Shown in pieces: positions 1-12,061 of a DNA stretch of 64,000 nt. Under the pieces are notes generated by a model, which saw only the letters and a list, made by a program, of their open reading frames with translations, searched no databases and was not told the origin of the DNA. The first letter of the stretch is position 1, and every line of letters begins with the position of its first letter. Source of the stretch: Diadophis punctatus similis (lineage: Eukaryota; Chordata; Lepidosauria; Squamata; Dipsadidae); assembly GCA_023053685.1 (NCBI GenBank), contig JALIGW010000005.1:29066501-29130500 (forward strand). Reading direction: 5' to 3'. The position numbers were made by a program, and so were the translations under genes.

Positions 1-228
1 TAAATAAATAAAAATAATTGTACGAGTGGCCTATGTCAATATAAATGATGTAATTTTCCTAAGTAGACTGTTAATTTGGAATTTCACAGTACATGGGAGA
101 CATTTTTTAGGGAAGAAAAAGCTTCCATCTATTCCAGACTTAATGAATTTATGATATTTTATGCATCCCAAAGTAGGGGTGTGTCACATCACACAATTGT
201 CCAATGGCACACCAGTATCATATTAATT

Positions 229-444
229 CTGGTGCTAGTTAAGGTTAGAAACCAAGAGATTTTGAGTTCTAATCCTGCCTTAGGCATGAAAGTCAGCTGG
301 GTAACTTTGGGGCAGTCACTTTCTCTTAGCCCAACCTACTTCACAGGATTATTGTTGTGGGGGAAATAGGAGGAGGAAGGAGTATTAGGCAAGTTTGCTG
401 CCTTGAGTTATTTATAAAATTAATAAAGGCGGGATAAAGCAAAA
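229..444 (+). repeat. Sauria-type SINE, near full length
   Basis: A tRNA-derived head (the B-box-like stretch is 'gagttctaatcctgcc') is followed by the conserved SINE body ('gggcagtcactttctctt', 'cctacttcacaggatt') and a tail of the type 'gccttgagttatttataaaa' then 'aaaggcgggataaa'. From general knowledge this layout is the squamate Sauria SINE, whose 3' end resembles BovB and is mobilised by that LINE. It is one of the better lineage markers in the window. The ends are approximate. Confidence 0.8.
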
Positions 445-2771
445 CCTAAAAAAACTCTTAAAATTATATTAGGATTTCTTTATCTTTTACTTGGATTAGG
501 AAGCTAAATCAGGCACTTCATGGGACAATTTGGAGGCTGCTTGGCTATCCATCTGTGTATTTAAAAAGATGCAGAAAGAATACTTCAAAATTTATTGTGA
601 TGGACTTCTGGGAAAGAAATGGTGAACTGACTGTGACAGAATGAAGAGCTGTTGAGAAGACTGGCTCTTTGTAATTCCTTCAAGGGCAAGACTTGAAATT
701 GCTTACAAGTCTAAACAGTTGTTCCTCATGAGCAGGTTTAGAGATCTGAAAGCCATGGTCAGTGCCTTGAAGGACACTGGCTTTGCATTCTTCCTTTTCT
801 AATCATTTTGGAAATCACTTGTTAAATGTTTTTAGCTATTAGGAACCTTTGGATCAACTAGTCTCAAAAAAACTGGGTGTGTTTCCTTCGATTCTTAGAG
901 AAAGAAGTTTTAAATATAAGTTTAATAATATTTTTCCCATTTTGAAATAAAGAATGAAAGGATAATTAGAAGGTTGATTTTAGAAAGTTACAAATGGGCT
1001 AAGAGTATTGACAGATTTGAAATAGATTTTGGAATTAATTATAACAATTTTCTGATTGGAAAAAAATTGGGTTGTTTTGAATTGTTAAAAAGGTGATAGG
1101 ATGATATTTTGAAAACTGGACACTAGAGGGAACCAGAAGGAACTAAAGATTGCAATTACAGAGAAGAACATTGAAATTTGATTTACTAATACGGAACGAG
1201 GCAAAATATCGTATTAACATTGGACATATTGAAATATATTTTTGGACAATGGATCCAGAAGCTAATTTTAAGAATGTCACAAATAAAATATGTGAAGGAA
1301 AAGTGAAAAAGTCAAGAAGAAATGGAAGACTGAGAAAGTTATGACTGAATGTAGTTGCTAAGATCCTCAAAAAGAGAGCCGGGAACTTCAAAGACAAAAA
1401 GGCCATGTATCAAGTGGTGGAAACAAAGATAGTTTACAAGAATAGATTGATAAAGAAATGTAGGTTTAACTATGTTCTTTTTTCTTATAGTTTCACTTAC
1501 TATTTCTTTTGCTGTAATATTTCTCATTCCTTGAATTGCATGTCCAGGAGAGTATTTTGTTGCCAGTTCACACAATTTTCTTTCAAAAGAAATCCATGAT
1601 TGATTTATCTTTCACTTAGAGTTATATATGAAAGTTCCCACCACAACAGATTGGAGGGAACAATGATTGAAGCACAGACATTTGGAAGAGACTGTAAAAA
1701 AGATAGCTACTCCACATAATAGGGCTGTGCAGTTATCCTGATTTAAAAGGGAACAGGTGGCCCAGAGTGCATATTGAATGCATAGCTGCACAGTCCCAGA
1801 AAAAGACATATTCAATAAGAAGGTGCTGACAGATGCAATGTGTTTACCCACGTATGTGCTGAATCTCCTTTTCCCCTTCAAAATCTGGTTCACTCCTACA
1901 AACAAGATCCTTAATTTGATTCCAAATTACAAACCTCACAGAAAGGAATTCATTCCTTTTAAGTATTACTGCTATTTCTACGAGGAAAAAAAAAACCCTG
2001 TTGATGAAATTGTTCAACCATATAATGATTTGGTTATGTTGTACTTCTTAAAACTACAACAGCAGGCAGGCTTTTGCATGGTTTAACCTTTTCACTGATT
2101 CAAAAGGATTCATACCACTCTATGTTTAATTTATATTGTCTAAGTATGGTTTAGTTCAGAATAACACAAGCTGCCAATGCAACCATATCATTCCAATTCT
2201 TCAAGCACTTGAAATCTGGATGCTTTATGTGTGAGTGAGCCTCATCTCCTTTAGACAATTGGAGTGAAGCTCTGTTAAGTCTCAAGTATTTTGAATATGC
2301 AGCTGGGGAGGATGAAAGAGAAAATTACAGATAAATATTACTCTTCCTGATCTTGCAAGATTTCATGAATTTATAGAAATGGGAATATTAGAAAAATGTC
2401 TTTACTGGAGTCTGTCCTTCAGTAAAATTATAATAAAATTCGACGTTTTAGGGAAAGATATGCCATGTATATTTTTTTAACATTAAATATTAACATTACC
2501 TTGACTGTCCATATTGTTTGGCATCTGTTTTATATGAAACCCCCAGGTGCTTTACATGGATTCTATTATGTAGAATTATTAAACTGAATATTTCATCTAT
2601 TGGAAAAGCCCTTCTTATCATCTTAATGCCTAGTGATGTTGAGTAATGAAGTCTGGGGGGTGGGTGGGATGGGTGGAATATTCACGTATCAGCTTTGCCT
2701 TTCTTTTCACCTTCCTTTCACTAAGAAAGTAAACTGGGAGTGTGTTCTGAGCAACTAAGCTTAATTTAAAG
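445..2771. other. Unannotated A/T-rich intergenic DNA
   Basis: No exon-like structure, RNA gene or recognised repeat could be supported here. Open frames are short, overlap on both strands and have no family resemblance. Confidence 0.6.
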
Positions 2772-2837
2772 CAGGGCTGGGGAATTCTGGGAATTAAAGT
2801 CCACAAAGCTTAAAGTTGCCAAGGTTGGACAGCCCTG
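2772..2837. mobile_element. Short hAT foldback element (deleted copy)
   Basis: The ends read CAGGGCTGG and GGACAGCCCTG. An exact 8-bp target-site duplication, ATTTAAAG, lies at 2764-2771 and 2838-2845. The interior keeps the 'gaattctgggaatt' core seen in the larger palindromic copies at 12.06, 18.72, 22.24, 23.62 and 52.21 kb, but most of the arms are lost. The 8-bp TSD and CAG...CTG ends point to hAT. Confidence 0.8.
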
Positions 2838-2933
2838 ATTTAAAGTCTCGATAGAGACTGTAGTTTGCAGCTGATGCCAGTGCAGATATTCACAATCCTT
2901 ATTTTTTCAAGGGAGAAATGTTCTCTTGTTATC

Positions 2934-3200
2934 AGAGGTGGGTTTCTACCCATGCTGTCCGGAGCGACGCTCCGGTAGTGGCCCGCCAATTGTACAATTT
3001 TGGCACTACGGCTCCGGTGCTGTCTTTGCTGGTCCGTGCGCACCGCCATCTTTTTTTTCTAATTTTTGGCGATTTTTCGGCTCTCTGAGCCTGCGCAGAA
3101 GGAAAATCGTCCCTCTGCGCATGCGCAGAAGCAAAATCGTGCTAGGGGATGTCACAATGTGCACGCAGCGCACCGGTAGGAAACGGTAAGAGGAACCTGC
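2934..3200. mobile_element. hAT-like MITE (CAGAGGTGGG family), one end degraded
   Basis: The left end 'cagaggtgggtttctacc' matches the family at 5,342, 14,764 and 34,063. The interior is CpG-rich with 'ctgcgcatgcgcaga' and 'gcaccggtagg', typical of these copies. The right terminal repeat and TSD could not be found, so the right boundary is approximate. Confidence 0.6.
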
Positions 3201-3616
3201 CCGTTTGTCATGTACAGACAAAATGCTCTGGCTCCCTTCTTTAGCTGGAGATAGGAAAGGGCGAAAGCCTGTGGCCCAAGATTGAAATTGAGTGAGGTTT
3301 ACTATCTCATGCTTTTCATGAAAATTTAGAATTCCAAGAAGCTGGGAAATTCAGGAGAATAGAAGCAGAAGAGCAGATGCTTCAGGAATAGAAACTGGGA
3401 AAACACTGGCTAGAAATTTATGTTAGGTTTTCCACTTGTCCTTTGTGTGGCATTAAATCAGTTATCAAACTCCAAATGTTTGTTATTTCTGCCTACAAAC
3501 CACTGAATTGTATATAATTCAGCCTTTAGTCAGTCTTTTTAGGCGACATTCCTAATTTTTGCTTTAAAACCTTTCAATGATCAATTTTCCATAGAATGAT
3601 CTGCTGATCAGTAATA

Positions 3617-3975
3617 CAGGTAGTCCTTGACTTACAACTATTTCTTTAGTGGCCATTTGAAATTACAACAGCACTGAAAAAAGTAACTTTTTCACACTTA
3701 CCTGGTAGCATCTCCGTGGCCATGTGATCAAAATTCAGATCCTTGGCAACTGGTTCATATTTATGATGGTTTCCGTGTTCTGGGATCATGTGATCACTTT
3801 TTGCAATCTTCTGAGAAGTAAATTCCATGGAGAAGCCAGAGTCACTTAACCACCGTGATACTAATTTAACAACTGCAGCAAGAAAGGTTGTAAAAGGGAA
3901 GCAAAACTCACTTAACAACTGTCATGCTTAAGAAAAATTTGGGCCTAACTATGGTTGTACATCAAAGACTACCTG
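3617..3975. mobile_element. Tc1/mariner-like (Tigger-type) MITE
   Basis: Inverted ends are CAGGTAGTCCTTGACTTACA and a right end reading 'aaagactacctg'. Each is flanked by TA (3615-3616 and 3976-3977), the Tc1/mariner target duplication. The interior ('gtggccat...acaacagcactgaaaaaagtaac', 'catgtgatca') is shared with copies at 35.09 and 56.24 kb. There is no transposase; it is non-autonomous. Confidence 0.8.
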
Positions 3976-4377
3976 TATTTTAAGACGACCTCTATTTGTA
4001 GTGGACCAGTGCCATCTAATGCTCTGCCTGGAGCATTACATTATCTTGTAAATAATAGTTAAAGAAAACTATGGCTTAATGTGGTTTCTGAATCAGATAT
4101 TCTTTAATTTTGGTATCGTTCAGTCCACTAATATGGAACTATTGGAACAAATGAAACCCGACATTTCTGATGAAATTATGACTTTCCACTTCAGATTAAA
4201 TTTAAGCCAGTCGCTATGCTAGCACTGTTTCAGTAGAATGAGTTGTTATTGTATAAAGTGAATTACAGTCTTTGTAATCATTCATTATGCCAGCCATATA
4301 ATCAGGCAAGGTACAAACAAAGGGAAAGCCTGTGACATTTAAAACATGTTATCTTCCAAAGGTATACTATCCAACAG

Positions 4378-4440
4378 AAGAAAAGAGGAAGAAGAAGGAG
4401 AAGGAGAAGGAGAAGAAGAAGGAGAAGGAGGAGAAGAAGA
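4378..4440. repeat. Purine-rich GAA/GGA simple repeat
   Basis: An imperfect run of 'gaagaagga' and 'gagaag' units with all purines on the plus strand. The lysine/glutamate-rich open frame over it is a repeat artefact. Confidence 0.8.
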
Positions 4441-4679
4441 CAACTGCAGTGTTTTTCAAACCCTGCTTCTCTTTATTGTCTTTTCCCAGTGATGGTTTCA
4501 GAAATTCTGGACGGGAAGAGGAGGCTGATGCATCACTTGGGCTTTTCAAATACAAACACAAAAGACAATTTTAAAAAAAGCACAACTTTTCATAGGAAGC
4601 CATTGAAAAAGTCACCAAGTGTGAATCATCACATCTGCATCAAGTTATGAAAAAAGTGGTGCTTGTTAGCCTGCTGCTT

Positions 4680-5333
4680 GAAAACCAGAACATTTTTATC
4701 AGTTCGTATAATTGCTAACCCCTTATTCACTGTTCCACACTGAAGGGTTCTTTGCCTCCTTAAGATCCCACTAATTGCTGACAGATTTGATTTCTCTGTG
4801 ACAGCAGGAGTCCTGTTGCTGGCCTTTACATCAAGTAATTGCTTTATTTTTCTCCCTCTGCTCTCAAAAACGGAATTCCCTTCTCCTCCTGCTTGAACCG
4901 GGCGTAATGACTTCTTTCTATGTTATTAAATCCTTGCCATTTAAATCACATTTAGAGATGTTTTGAATAACTGATTCCAATTACTAAGGCTTCTTACTAA
5001 GAAGCAGCTGAAAACGCAAGTCATTACTTGCCCGTAGTCAAGCAGCTACACCTTGCAGGGAAATCTCTGGTGGACCGTATTGTATTTCTGCCTTGTAAGG
5101 TGTAATTTCTATTCGCAGGGGGCTGATATTCAACAAATATACAGCTGCTGGGCTTCTCTTAACCTGTCATTTGTGCAAGACAGAGATATTAGAGGATATA
5201 TTTATGTTATAAATACTGCTGTCCCTTAAAGAAATTAACTAGATTTTCCCCATGACATCTCAGTAAGGGTGCTTAGAACAACAGCAGAGATGAGCCGTTG
5301 ACCGCCGAGTGACCCAAATATGTCATTTACTTG
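4680..5333. promoter_or_regulatory. Candidate conserved non-coding element (unproven)
   Basis: About 650 bases have no recognisable repeat and a balanced composition unlike their surroundings. There are several homeodomain-like cores ('gtaattgc', 'cattac', 'taatga') and no coding frame. Such islands in vertebrate intergenic DNA are often enhancers, but this call rests on appearance alone. Confidence 0.3.
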
Positions 5334-5341
5334 ATTAGGCC

Positions 5342-5614
5342 CAGAGGTGGGATTCACATAATTTACCTACCGGTTTGCCCAGCACCGAAAATGTGACCGT
5401 GCGCGCTAGCTACGCTCGCACACGCCCCTTCCGCACATGTGTGCAGCCTTCTGCGCATGCGCTTTTCTCGTACGCAGGGCTTGCACACATGTGCGTGGCA
5501 TCAAAACAACCCTAAATAGGATGGCATAGCACCAGGGCGGGTGGGCAGGTCCACCCGCAGGTCGCTACTACCAGTTCGCCCGAACCGGTCTGAATCGGCT
5601 GAATACCACCTCTG
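5342..5614. mobile_element. hAT-like MITE (CAGAGGTGGG family)
   Basis: The ends are CAGAGGTGGGATTC and 'ataccacctctg'. The flanking 8-mers ATTAGGCC (5334-5341) and ATTAGGCT (5615-5622) match at 7 of 8 bases, fitting an aged hAT TSD. The interior holds 'accggtttgccc', 'ttctgcgcatgcgc' and 'gaaccggtctgaa'. Confidence 0.8.
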
Positions 5615-5753
5615 ATTAGGCTGTGAGAATGTATTTTGCAGATACCTTAAAATGGACAATCATTAGAAACCAGAAGGAAAGGCCCTGGAAAATAGCAGAG
5701 ACAGGAAAAACCCCTATCTTCAAAATTATCAGAGCAAACTAATCAACCTAGAC

Positions 5754-6096
5754 CAGGGGTGTCAAATTGATTTTATTGAGGGCCACATCAATAAAATTTG
5801 ACCTTGGGAGCCGCATAGGCGTGGCCAGCTCAATGTCATTCGTGTCAGGGGTGCCTCTGATGGCCCAAAATGGAGCTTGGAAGGCTGTTAAGGCCTCCTG
5901 CAACCTTCTGCCAGCAAAAATGGAGCTCGGGAGGGCTGGCAAAGGGTTGCAGGAGGCCTTAGCAGCCTCCCAAACTCCGTTTTCACTGGCAGAGGCACCA
6001 CGGGCCAGTCCTTCGCTGTTTCCAGGGCGACCCCACAGGCCAGATCTAAGCACCCTGCGGGCTGGATCCGGCCCACAGGCCTTGAGTTTGAGTTTG
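5754..6096. mobile_element. hAT MITE (CAGGGGTGTCAAA family), right end abnormal
   Basis: The left end 'caggggtgtcaaattgattt' and the internal 'gagggccacatca' and 'ggatccggcccacaggcc' define a common hAT MITE. The right end stops at 'gagtttgagtttg', without the expected 'acacccctg'. A possible imperfect TSD is ACCTAGAC / ACCTAGAT (7 of 8). A fragment of the same family lies at 59,081-59,121 and a full copy at 45,338. Confidence 0.7.
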
Positions 6097-7819
6097 ACCT
6101 AGATATACAATGTTCAAGAAATGTATAACCAAAGACATGTTTCAGGCAGTCTTATGGGGGCAACCGAGGAGAATGCTTAAACATGTTAAATAGAAGGGGA
6201 CATCCAGAGAAAAGATCAGAAGTTGCCTTATGCTTATTTACAGTAGGCCTTGTTTGTCAGCACAGACTGGAACTGATTTGCCAGGGTTTGGGGCAGGTTT
6301 TATTTCCTGCTTACTTGGAAACTTAATCTGAGACCTCTGTGTGCAAAACATCTGAGCTACCGTTTTGCCATGGGACATCTGAGCAAAGAGAAGGAAAAGC
6401 TTAATCCTCTGACTCCCTTCCCTTGGCTTTCACAAGCAGAAAAAGCCATCGGGAAAGTTGAGCCAGAATAACATTGGAAAGTTAGATGGCAGATTGCTAT
6501 TCGTATATTCGTCAGAGATTATGATTCTAGCTTTGCCGACTTTCCAGCAGTTGACAGCTTGCTTCTACCCAAGCTCAAAGAATGGAACACAGTGCACAGA
6601 AAGCGAAAGACATTTGTGATTTTTCCTCAAATTATGCAACTCAGTGCCTAATCATCAGAAAAAATAAGAAAAAATAGATGCAAATATTTCAATAAACCTT
6701 AATCATCTTTGGCATGTTTAGTATGTTTTTAATAGTCACAAACATTCTGATAAGGGCACCCAACAATGGGATTTTCCTTCCAATTGTTTATTCATATGTA
6801 GCCAGCTTCTGCTAATCTTCAGTGTATTGTTAGCCAGAATGGACTTGGAATTCTGCGATTTACAATCCCAACATACCTGGAGGGGGCCAGTGCCAGGTTG
6901 GGACAGCATTAACCAATGTAAGCCCACTGTTAGTCCCATGTGCTATCAGCATGAGGATTACTGTTGTCTCCATATGGCTGACAACTGTTAGGCCTGCTGC
7001 TTCAGTATGCCTGTCGCTTCTATACTCTCTGCCTGGAAAGGCTCTAATCACCCTCTTATTTAAAACCTCTTGCATTCCTTATATCTGTTGCTCACCTCTA
7101 ATTGCTTCTTCCTTCCAGGATTGCTATATGTCAGCTGGAAATCTCTTGCTCTTCATTTCAGTCGATTCTACCTACGCCGTTTAAGATGTTGCTAGCCACC
7201 AGAAGGGCTCACAACTCCAAAAAAGGATATATCTCAAATAAATCAATACAATCGACAGCTTTGAGGTTTCCGACACATATATTGTCTCCATTCCTTCTCA
7301 ATAATTCAAAAAGGTATAAGTTGGATTGGGGCCATTTATATCATAACAGTACATTTCTGTATGCTGAAATGGCCATTTAGATTGTCTCTTTCTTTGCCCA
7401 AATCCAGTCCTGCTAACCCCATTGTGATATTTTTTATATTTTCTTTCCTCTAACAGTGACAGTTGAAATGGACTTGAGAAAGGGAAATAAGGAGGTCTGA
7501 GATTCCCAGACACTGAATGATTGAAAATTCCCAGCAATCTCAATGTATTGTACCTGCTTGTTCTGTGCTGCCATTTATTTAACAAACATAACCAGCTTCT
7601 GACAGGGAACTCAAGATATTTATATTTATTTATTTATATTTAATATTTATTGCAATTTAAAATATTTCATCAAAGATATCGCAAAGCATATGGCAAACTC
7701 GAAGCATTCTGTATAGGAAAAAGGCAGGAGAGTTTACCCCAGGACAAGAGTCCAGTGACGCAAACCTCAAGTTCAGGAATAGCCAAGACTAGCTCTTTTT
7801 GCAGTCCAAGGGTCTAGGT
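6097..7819. other. Unannotated intergenic DNA
   Basis: No gene, RNA gene or recognised repeat could be supported. The only simple structure is a short A/T-rich 'tatttattta' stretch near 7,620. Confidence 0.55.
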
Positions 7820-8343
7820 CAGTGATGGTGAACCTATTCGGTGGGCATGCAAGCTGAGGTCTGGCGCGCATGTGCATGCCGGCCAGCTGATTTTCGGGCC
7901 TTCTGGGCCCCCTGGGAGTCAGGAAACAGGCTGTTTCCAGCCTCCAGAGGGGGTGGGGAAGGCCTGTTTTTTTCTCTCCCCAAGCTCCAGAGCCTTTCTA
8001 GGAACTTGGGGAGGGCGAAAATGGCCTTCCCCACCTGGAGGCCCTCCGGAGGCCAGAAATGGCCCATTTGCCAACTTCCGGAAGTTGGCAAATGGGCCGT
8101 TTTCAGCCTCCAGAGGACCTCCGGGGGGGTGGGGTGGGGAAGGCCGTTTTTGTCCTCCTCAGGCTCCTAGAAAGGTTCTGGAGCCTGGGGAGAGCGAAAA
8201 ACGGGCGTGCCATCGCATGCCTGGAGTGGGGGGGTCACACATGCATGCGCAGGGGGCCCGCATGGAATTATGGGTGTGGGCAAGCGACTCCCCCCACACT
8301 CCCCCCTTTTGGCACATGAACCAAAAAAGGTTTGCCATCACTG
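7820..8343. mobile_element. hAT MITE (CAGTGATGG family), intact ends
   Basis: The ends are 'cagtgatggtgaaccta' and 'aaaaaaggtttgccatcactg'. An exact 8-bp TSD, GTCTAGGT, is at 7812-7819 and 8344-8351. The interior is GC-rich, with repeated 'ctccagag' and 'ggggaaggcc' blocks and a perfect internal palindrome around 8,074 ('cccatttgccaacttccgg' and its complement). The long frames through it are composition artefacts. Other copies lie at 27,777, 49,999, 59,147 and 60,693. Confidence 0.9.
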
Positions 8344-8351
8344 GTCTAGGT

Positions 8352-9290
8352 AATCTAGTTAACAGACTATGGACAGAGCCCCATGCAAGAGATACAAGTG
8401 TCATCTTCTGCAAAGAGCCATCACAAAAGTCATCCCTTTTTTTTAGCCCTGACACTCAGTTTGATTAATTGGCTGAGTCATGATTCTTTCCCTCAAGCAG
8501 ACGGTTTGACTTGTTTGCCCTTGTTTTCTTAATTTGCAATATGACCATGACCATGCCTTGCTCAGACTTTAGAACAGCTGACTCAGCTCATATCGGTGTC
8601 TGTTCAGATGTGCTCTTTTCAGCAAAGTCCAACCTAAGGTGATGCTAATACTTGGACTAGTTAAGCTCTTCGGCATTTGAATCTGAAGATTCAGACTGAT
8701 CCCTAACACTGCTGTTATAGCCACTCTTCCTGTCTTGTAACATCCCCCATACTTAATATTTGTATGATTAGGGAACCAGCTAAATTCAGACTTTTTTTTC
8801 TAAGAGGGAAGTCATTTGGAGAGCTGCTAGTCAAAGGGACAGCATGGTATAATGGTTAAGAGGTTTGACTAGGAACAGAGATATACAACTTAGTATCATC
8901 AGCATACTAAGAAACTTCGATCCATGCCACTGGATGATCCTACCTAGCAGTTTCATGAAGTTTTGGAAAAGGAATGATGGCAGCATGAAAAATCTGAATC
9001 AACAGTAGGACTCTCCTTTGTGTCTCTCAAAACAGAGTTGCCTGCAATTATAACCACATCAAAGGTACCTGGCAGCTGGCCCTACCTCTGTAAATACAGG
9101 TGATTTCTCCAAATTGTCAAAGCACCCCAATTCTGAAGGGAGATTTACCTGACTCCAATATTATTTATTTTAAGGTTAAGGATAGGAAATTGGTGTTCAT
9201 CCAGATGAAATCCAAGCACCCTCAGGCAGCAAAGCCAATGGTGAAGGAAGCTGGGAACTAAAGTTCAACAATCTTGACAGACCATTAAAA
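8352..9290. other. Unannotated intergenic DNA with a possible SINE head
   Basis: No gene is seen. Around 8,841-8,882 'atggtataatggttaagagg' resembles the tRNA-like head of a SINE, but no body or tail follows clearly. Confidence 0.4.
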
Positions 9291-9297
9291 CTTTATT

Positions 9298-9722
9298 TAT
9301 TTATTTATTTATTATTGGTTCTTCTATGCCGCCCTACTCCCGAGGGACTCGGGGCAGCGTACAGCAATTTTATGAGAACACTAATAATAAACAACAGTTA
9401 AAAACAGCAGTTAAAAATTTACAAAAAGTTAAAAAAATATTCACCATCAGCCGTACCGGGGCGGAGCTCAGATGGATTTAGTCTCTCCCCCCTGCCTGCA
9501 GGAAGAGCCATGTCTTGATGGCTTTTCGGAAGGCCAGCAGGGTGGGGATGGTTCGGGTCTCTGGGGGAAGTTGGTTCCAGAGCGAAGGGCCCCCCACAGA
9601 GAAGGCCCTCCCCCTAGGGCCCGCCAGCCGGCATTGTTTGGCTGACGGGACCTGGAGGAGGCCCACTCTGTGGGCCCTAACCGGTCAAAGGGAAGTATGA
9701 GGCAGAATGCGGTCCCGAAGGT
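9298..9722 (-). mobile_element. 3' end of an L2/CR1-group LINE, minus strand
   Basis: Read on the minus strand, this encodes the carboxy-terminal part of a LINE reverse transcriptase polyprotein ('RAHRVGLLQVPSAK', 'GRAFSVGGPSLWNQLPPETR', 'LLAFRKAIKTWLFLQAGG'). It continues into a 3' UTR with 'gccgccctactcccgaggg' on the plus strand and ends in an (AAAT)n tail, seen as 'tatttatttatt' at the left. The same terminal peptide recurs in the LINE at about 46.3-47.3 kb, so both belong to one family. It is 5'-truncated. Confidence 0.85.
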
Positions 9723-10030
9723 ACTTTATTTTTCTTTTAGACATTGGGAATATTTATCCAAATTTTTCTTGCTTTTGGGTATGCTGAAATATTCTTTTAT
9801 CTCCCAGGTTAATTTGGTTATCTATTATTCGATTTGCTATTTTTTTAAACTATAGAATCAGTTGTGATGAAAGGCAGTATAAGTATTTACAATAAAAATA
9901 AGTCCGGGCTATGAAAATAATATGTTATTTATTTATTTGGTCAATTTGTATACCTGCCTTCTCAAGCAGGTGGCTATATACCTAGCTTTATATTAAAACT
10001 ATAAAATCAGTGCAGAATTTAGTACTATAC

Positions 10031-10106
10031 TGAACGTGTCATCATATTACGATTTTCATAAGCTAAATATTTAGCTTATGAAAATCGTAACATGATGACA
10101 CATTCA
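10031..10106. repeat. 76-bp near-perfect loopless palindrome
   Basis: Two 38-nt arms meet at 'aaata|tttag' with no spacer. Each arm runs TGAAYGTGTCATCATRTTAC followed by 'gattttcataagctaaat', and only two positions differ between the arms. No clear target-site duplication is seen next to it. It could be a tiny MITE or a cruciform-prone sequence. Confidence 0.85.
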
Positions 10107-10289
10107 GGGGATGAACCAGTGATGTTCGAAGTCCCTTGCTACTTTAGTCTTCAAAATGCAGAATCTGTTGCAGCAAGTACAATTTCCATGGATGAAAATC
10201 TATATTATTACAAAGTTAATGCTACCTTTTCCACTAAAAATAAGATATCAGGCCAGCTTGGCCTTCGCTGGATATTATAGCATTGCACC

Positions 10290-10620
10290 CAAGAAGAATT
10301 AATTTCAGCTCTTCTTAGGTTAAACTCCAGCAGCAATCAAAATCTATTTAGATCATCGCCCTCAGAAAGTCCTTTGGTTTCCCTTACAGCAGCAGCAATG
10401 GCAATTAAAAAGGAAAGGATGAGAATCATTAGTTTATTGAGTCATCCATTTTTATTATGTCTCCTTATTTCTAAACACAGAGCCTCAATGAAGCCCACTT
10501 TGCTTTGCCCAATGGAGTAGAAACTCTTTTTGATGGACATAATCATGTTGCAGTAATTCATTACCCTTGGGCCTTGTTAATGTCAACTGACATGATAACA
10601 TTTCTTTGGCTTCTGGTTTT
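10290..10620. promoter_or_regulatory. Candidate conserved non-coding element (unproven)
   Basis: A repeat-free block contains 'gcagcagcaatggcaattaaa', 'gcagtaattcattacc' and 'gttaatgtcaactgacatgat'. The last is a short inverted pair. The call rests on composition and motif density only. Confidence 0.2.
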
Positions 10621-11019
10621 AAAAAAAATAAAAATAAGGCAGCATTCATTACTTTTCATGACCTAAGCAGAATTTTCAATTCAGTGCTTGTTTAACACTA
10701 ATTTTTCTCTTGTGGTAGTACTTTAGAATAGATTATATCAATGGGGGGGGGGGGAACCACATTCAAATGGAAAATCTGCATAAGGCATTGATAGCATTAA
10801 CAAATTAACAAAAATGCTCTTTTGTTTGTTCAGTTTATATCGATGTTTACTTGGGCACATGCTAATCATCTAGATGAAAAATGTATTATAAGAAATGTTA
10901 AAACATGAGTCAGAATTATAGCAGTCTCAATTTTTGTGTTATGATAAAACAGGCAAAAGTGATTTTATTTTTTTAGATATTCGTAGTGTATATTTAATTC
11001 AATAAAGAATCTTTCCTAT

Positions 11020-11480
11020 TACCTTTAAAGCCCTGCATGTCCAGGTTACTTGAGGAACCTTCTCACCCCACAGGCACTCGTCCATTCCACCTGCACCGGC
11101 AGAGAAGGCATGCTGCAGGCCGCATCAGTCAATGAATACCGGCTGGCGGGGTCCAGGAGAAGGGCCTTCTCTGCTGTGGCTCCTGCTCTTTGGAACATCT
11201 AACCCCCTGAGGTGAGATTGACTTTCACCCTTCTAACCTTTCACAAGAACCTGAAGACCCAGCTCAATGGGGAGCATCAAACTGGAGGTGGTTGATGAAT
11301 TAAGAGGCAATCGCATCTCCATCCCCCCCACACACATCTTGTTCCCTCCCTCCCTATCTTTTAACTATAATTTTATTTTGATTGTGATTTCCATTTTTAT
11401 TGTTTTGCTAGGATTTTAATGTTTTAATGCTGTAAACTGCCCAGAATCATTTCAATATAAGATGTGTGGCAAATAAGTAA
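11020..11480 (+). mobile_element. Degraded L2/CR1-group LINE 3' end
   Basis: The plus strand keeps the terminal LINE coding region in broken form ('aaagccctgcatgtccagg', 'gccttctctgctgtggctcc', 'gctctttggaacatc', corresponding to 'AFSAVAPALWN'). A 3' UTR follows with 'aaactgcccagaatcattt'. It is older than the copy at 46.3 kb and has in-frame stops. Confidence 0.7.
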
Positions 11481-11728
11481 AATTCCCTGTAACATGCTAA
11501 ATCTCAATGCAGAGTATAATCTATATCTATGAGTAGCTTCTATATACATGTATATAGGTAAAATCAGTGATGTTGATGATCTTGACTGCAGCAAGTATGT
11601 GTGCTATCACATTATCAAACAACTACTTAAAGGATAATATTGGAAAATAGTTAAAATTTTAGAATATACCTTGGAGTAGGCTGAATATAGTACAGAACCA
11701 GGCTAACTATATAATATTGAAAAGCAGT

Positions 11729-11993
<265 letters not shown>

Positions 11994-12003
11994 ACTGTAG
12001 ATA

Positions 12004-12050
12004 CACACACTGTATACACACACACACACACACTGTATGTGTGTGTATAC
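12004..12050. repeat. (CA)n/(TG)n microsatellite
   Basis: Short CA runs followed by TGTGTGTG, directly downstream of the GATA array and next to a palindromic hAT insertion. Confidence 0.85.
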
Positions 12051-12061
12051 ATTGTATATAT

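Noticed and set aside
7872..8468. 198-codon plus-strand open frame
   Set aside because: It lies inside a hAT MITE; related frames in the 60,693 copy are not conserved in phase, so it is composition, not a gene.
8841..8882. Possible tRNA gene or SINE head
   Set aside because: Only a short A-box-like stretch is present; no B box at the right spacing and no cloverleaf.
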